Below, piece by piece: positions 38,164 to 39,004 of a stretch of DNA of 39,004 nucleotides (position 1 is the stretch's first letter; each line of letters opens with the position of its first letter). Made by a program: the position numbers and the translations under genes. Origin of the DNA: Chloracidobacterium sp. (GTDB taxonomy: Bacteria > Acidobacteriota > Blastocatellia > Pyrinomonadales > Pyrinomonadaceae); the NCBI GenBank assembly GCA_025362075.1, contig JANYIL010000217.1, forward strand, positions 1-39,004, written 5' to 3'. The notes under the pieces were generated by a model, which saw only the letters and a program-made list of their open reading frames with translations, made no database searches and was not told the origin of the DNA.

Positions 38164-39004
38164 CTAGTTCTGCAAAACATCTGAGATCGCGTCGCAGGCC
38201 GTCGCGGTGCCATTTTCAGCATCTATGATTCGCTGGAGCGGCAAAGCGTTTGCGTGGTATTTTTCGTTATTTAGGATCTTGTGCAGGGTTTTCGCGGCGC
38301 GTTCTGCCGTGTAACTGTCGCGGTCAATGATCTCGGCCACACCCGCACGGCGGCAGCGGGCGGCGTTGTCCGGCTGATCGTGGCTGTACGGCATTATTAG
38401 CTGCGGAACGCCGGCACGCAAAACCTGTGAAGTCGTGCCGACACCGGCCTGGTGGACGACGCAGGCGGCTTTTGGAAAAACCAGTGAGTATGGAGCAAAT
38501 TCAAAGGCGACGATATTATCATCCAGACCCTTTGGCGGATCGTTCTCGCGGCCGTAAAGCAATACCCCGCGGCGTCCGAGCAATTTCGCCGCCCCAGCGC
38601 TTTCGTCAAAAAAGTTACGGGCGTCCATCACGGCTGCTGAGCCGAGCGTGAACACTATCGGCGGCTCACCCGCATCGAGAAAATCGGCCAATGCAGGCGG
38701 CAACGCAAGCGTCTCGCTCTCATCGTAAAAACAAAATCCCGTTTGTAGCGTCGGTGAATACCAATCGGGCTGAGGTTTGCCCAGCACTCTAGAAAACATG
38801 GCGAGGTGTAGCAACGGCGAATACTTTCCTTCGACTATAGGGTCGTGGCCACCATCGAGGCCGAGATCGCGGCGAAACTTGCGATACGGTTCGAACCAGT
38901 CGGAAATTGTCCAAAGCATAAACCCGAACATAGCGCGGTGAAACGCGGCCGGCAGCGGTCGCAGATATTCGAGGATTTCGGCAGTCGAGAAAATGCTGGG
39001 ATCG
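38164..39004 (-). CDS. GT1-like (UGT-type) glycosyltransferase, 5' part beyond the window
   Basis: The ORF track starts at Met 38931, but the frame continues open to the right window edge (DPSIFSTAEILEYL and on), so the gene is truncated by the window and only about 280 C-terminal residues are visible. The C-terminal nucleotide-sugar binding region is typical: PPIVFTLGSAAVMD, CVVHQAGVGTTSQVLRAGVP and MPYSHDQPDNAARC, as in rhamnosyl- and macrolide-type glycosyltransferases. The acceptor is unknown. It is the first visible gene of the minus-strand operon containing carbonic anhydrase. Confidence 0.88.
   Translation of the reverse strand, partial: DPSIFSTAEILEYLRPLPAAFHRAMFGFMLWTISDWFEPYRKFRRDLGLDGGHDPIVEGKYSPLLHLAMFSRVLGKPQPDWYSPTLQTGFCFYDESETLALPPALADFLDAGEPPIVFTLGSAAVMDARNFFDESAGAAKLLGRRGVLLYGRENDPPKGLDDNIVAFEFAPYSLVFPKAACVVHQAGVGTTSQVLRAGVPQLIMPYSHDQPDNAARCRRAGVAEIIDRDSYTAERAAKTLHKILNNEKYHANALPLQRIIDAENGTATACDAISDVLQN

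Overview
The window looks like a chromosomal segment of a Gram-negative, probably Acidobacteriota bacterium (class Blastocatellia, Pyrinomonadaceae-like). This is inferred from roughly 55% G+C, a large Oar-like TonB-dependent receptor with a carboxypeptidase-regulatory N-terminus, a WaaA (Kdo) transferase, an EF-P with a PGNLR tip, and many short palindromic intergenic repeats. No rRNA, tRNA, CRISPR array, prophage or autonomous transposase was found. Most genes are core or housekeeping genes; the unusual content is in the non-coding DNA and in a few proteins with altered key residues.

Layout. 1-5131: a hypothetical gene, then lon, hsp20, a CBS-pair protein and nadA, all on the minus strand and separated by palindromic repeats. 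5192-7791: a minus-strand phosphate block (phoU, DUF47, pit). 8040-11252: a secreted M48 peptidase (+) facing an operon of yacG, a small membrane protein and an MFS transporter (-). 11480-13970: a LEA-like membrane protein (+), an M50 site-2 protease (-) and an HU protein (-). 14084-21768: a 199-bp MITE-like element, then two paralogous secreted TPR proteins flanking a 1323-residue TonB-dependent receptor that is preceded by a good sigma-54 promoter match, and a small secreted protein. 21869-27162: a MoxR-type operon (membrane protein, DUF4129, DUF4350, TSUP permease, MoxR ATPase). 27199-31221: a membrane pseudokinase and a partial F0 ATP synthase cluster (atpZ, atpI-like, atpB, gap, atpE). 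31296-39004 (all -): a truncated GT1-like glycosyltransferase, beta-carbonic anhydrase, a secreted glucan-water-dikinase-like protein, a TPR lipoprotein, a small secreted protein, EF-P, waaA and a GT21-like glycosyltransferase.

The most interesting signals are repeats. (1) A 90-bp element with 32-bp inverted arms occurs once between genes and once inside a glycosyltransferase gene, where it adds 30 codons in frame, much like Rickettsia palindromic elements. (2) A 93-95-bp BIME-like element occurs three times; it has two outward-facing hairpins tagged GTAG and GTAC, and one stem shows a compensatory base-pair change. (3) Several gene gaps hold hairpins whose arms are themselves tandem heptamers or nonamers. 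These elements often touch stop codons, and several genes start just after one without a visible Shine-Dalgarno sequence. (4) A 199-bp element has 25-bp terminal inverted repeats. Among the proteins, the kinase-like protein lacks all the standard catalytic residues, EF-P lacks a modifiable tip residue, and a dikinase-like enzyme appears to be exported. All function calls are from sequence reading alone; no searches were run.
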